From: an uncultured bacterium | Lineage (GTDB): Bacteria; Gemmatimonadota; Gemmatimonadetes; Longimicrobiales; RSA9 | Direction: 5' to 3' | NCBI GenBank assembly: GCA_937889645.1 | Contig: CALBZE010000051.1 | Span: 124,001 to 188,000, forward strand | Length of the DNA: 64,000 nucleotides | Shown: positions 62,734 to 64,000 of the stretch, piece after piece | Layout: the number at the start of each line of letters is the position of its first letter | Position numbering within the stretch: position 1 is the stretch's first letter | Program-made: the position numbers and the translations under genes | Notes under the pieces: model-generated | Databases searched by the model: none | Told to the model about the DNA's origin: nothing | The model's input: only the letters and a program-made list of their open reading frames with translations

Positions 62734-63999
62734 TCACTTGCCCCCGGGGATGAGTTCGAGGATCTCCTTGATCGACATCATGTACGGATCCGCCTCGAGC
62801 GAGCGTCCGTGCCGGAGGATCGTCTCCGCGGTCCGCACCATCGCGGGGTAGGCGCTCCGCAGGAGATGATTCGCGTAGATCACGACGTTGACCCCGGCGT
62901 CGGCGAGCTCGTCCTCCGTCACGTGGTTGAAGGTCGAGGGCACCACGATGAGGGGGACACGGCGGTCGAAGCGCCGATACTCCGCGCAGAACTCGAAGAT
63001 CTCGGCCGGATCCTTCTTCCGGCTGTGGATCATGATGCCGTCCGCGCCGGCGTCGACGTACGCGTTCGCCCGGCGCAGGGCGTCATCCATCCCCTGGTTG
63101 AGGATGAGGCTCTCGATCCGGGCGATGATCATGAAGTCGTCGGTCACCCGGGCCCTCTTGCCGGCCGTGATCTTGCCGCAGAACGACTCGATCGTGTCCT
63201 GCTCCTGTTCGACCTCGGTGCCGAAGAGCGAGTTCTTCTTCAGCCCGATCTTGTCCTCGATGATGACGGCCGAGATCCCCATCCGCTCGAGCGTCTTGAC
63301 CGTGAAGACGAAGTGCTCGGGCTTGCCGCCGGTGTCGCCGTCGAAGACGATCGGCTTGGTCGTGACCTCGAGGATCTCGTTCAGCGTGGTCACGCGCGAG
63401 GTGAGGTCGACCGCCTCGATGTCCGGCTTCCCCTTCGCCGTCGAGTCGGTCAGGCTGCTCGCCCACATCCCGTCGAATTCGCGCCTCATCCCGTCGACGT
63501 CGACGGAGACCTTCTCGGCGATGAGACCGGTCAGCCCGTTGTGGACCTCGATGAGACGGACGATGCGCTTCGCATCGATCAGCCGCTGGAGACGCTTCAT
63601 CCGGACCTCGGGCGTCGTCCCGATCTCCTTGAGCGACTGGTTCAGGACCGTCGAGGAGATCCCCGGCGTGTAGGGGACCTCGACGAGCTGGCCACCCCAT
63701 TCCTTGAGGACCTCGATCACCCGCTCGCGCGTCGCCTTCTGGACGCCGGTCCGCCAGTCGTCGCCGTGGACGACGTAGTCCGGCCGAAGCTCCCGCAGGT
63801 TCGGGACGTAGTCCAGGGTGTGCTGCGGGACGACGCGAGAGACGCCCTTGATGTTCTCGACGACGACCTTCCGTTGCTCGAACGTAAGCGTCGGCAGCCT
63901 CTTGTAGCTGGCGATCGCTTCGTCCGTCAGCAGCCCGACGACGACCTCGCCCAGCTTGCGGGCCTCGTTGATGATGTTCAGGTGGCCCGGGTGGATGAG
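62734..63999 (-). CDS. pepM: Phosphoenolpyruvate mutase with N-terminal nucleotidylyltransferase domain (5' end beyond window)
   Basis: The frame is open to the window edge, so about 10-15 N-terminal residues are missing; 421 are visible. Residues 1-100 are a cytidylyltransferase-like domain with the HxGH motif LIHPGHLNIINEARKLG and VVHGDDWRTG. The rest is a PEP mutase / isocitrate lyase-like barrel with VFDGDTGGKPEHF and the mutase signature IEDKIGLKKNS. PEP mutase forms the C-P bond of phosphonopyruvate. The fused transferase is thought to make CMP-phosphonates. It is the first visible gene of the leftward operon. Confidence 0.92.
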   Translation of the reverse strand, partial: LIHPGHLNIINEARKLGEVVVGLLTDEAIASYKRLPTLTFEQRKVVVENIKGVSRVVPQHTLDYVPNLRELRPDYVVHGDDWRTGVQKATRERVIEVLKEWGGQLVEVPYTPGISSTVLNQSLKEIGTTPEVRMKRLQRLIDAKRIVRLIEVHNGLTGLIAEKVSVDVDGMRREFDGMWASSLTDSTAKGKPDIEAVDLTSRVTTLNEILEVTTKPIVFDGDTGGKPEHFVFTVKTLERMGISAVIIEDKIGLKKNSLFGTEVEQEQDTIESFCGKITAGKRARVTDDFMIIARIESLILNQGMDDALRRANAYVDAGADGIMIHSRKKDPAEIFEFCAEYRRFDRRVPLIVVPSTFNHVTEDELADAGVNVVIYANHLLRSAYPAMVRTAETILRHGRSLEADPYMMSIKEILELIPGGK

Positions 64000-64000
64000 G

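Overview
The window is high-GC bacterial chromosome packed with short-spaced or overlapping genes. Gram-negative traits are present: a Wza-type export lipoprotein, a TolC/MFP/ABC export set, RseP and many lipoprotein signal peptides. Three features point to a Gemmatimonadota-like bacterium: the order rplM-rpsI-rpsB-tsf-pyrH-frr-uppS-cdsA-dxr-rseP, a short RpoD-type sigma factor without region 1.1, and a BshB1-type deacetylase. This placement is inference; there is no rRNA or other marker here to settle it. No tRNA, rRNA, CRISPR array, transposase or integrase gene was recognised.

Layout. 1-1195 (+): end of a patatin-like lipase and a WalJ-type metallo-hydrolase. 1278-9467 (-): ribosomal protein / translation factor / isoprenoid / phospholipid operon, read rplM to rseP from a consensus promoter at 9510-9538. 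9633-18406 (-): sigma factor, signal peptidase I, aldehyde dehydrogenase, NtrX-like regulator, a membrane-anchored unknown, ThpR, a tiny LarE-like protein, LarE, and a phosphodiesterase-like lipoprotein. 18647-31316 (mixed strands): cysteine synthase, ComM/YifB, a DsbA-like lipoprotein, an FtsH variant, HtrA, a giant NtrY-like kinase, a creatininase-like protein and an exported unknown. 31480-38278 (+): TolC, adaptor, ABC ATPase and two permeases, then BshB1. 38279-39252: low-coding patch with a small HIRAN-domain gene and repeat scars. 39253-41853 (+): cysteine desulfurase, MnmA and a 52-residue lipoprotein. 42006-51507 (-): grpE-dnaJ; then an operon-like run from the SRP RNA gene through dnaX-ebfC-recR, mglB-mglA, pgsA and cinA to a lipase. 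51556-52458: a CoA-binding protein facing a YraN protein.

The most interesting part is 52687-64000. Wza- and Wzc-type polysaccharide export genes run rightward and face a tight leftward operon: PEP mutase fused to a nucleotidylyltransferase, phosphonopyruvate decarboxylase, iron-type alcohol dehydrogenase, Wzx-like flippase, CDP-alcohol phosphotransferase, Wzy/ligase-like membrane protein and a LicD-like transferase. Together they read as a pathway that makes a C-P compound (probably 2-hydroxyethylphosphonate), activates it with CMP, attaches it to a lipid-linked glycan, and then flips, polymerises and exports a phosphonate-decorated surface polysaccharide. Glycosyltransferases are not in the window, and the PEP mutase gene runs off its right edge.

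Other points: a LarE C-terminal-domain micro-paralogue translationally coupled to larE; an SRP RNA with an unusual apical loop; an FtsH with a shifted pore aromatic; a creatininase-like protein lacking conserved metal-site residues; and a 7-bp tandem repeat beside the SRP RNA gene.
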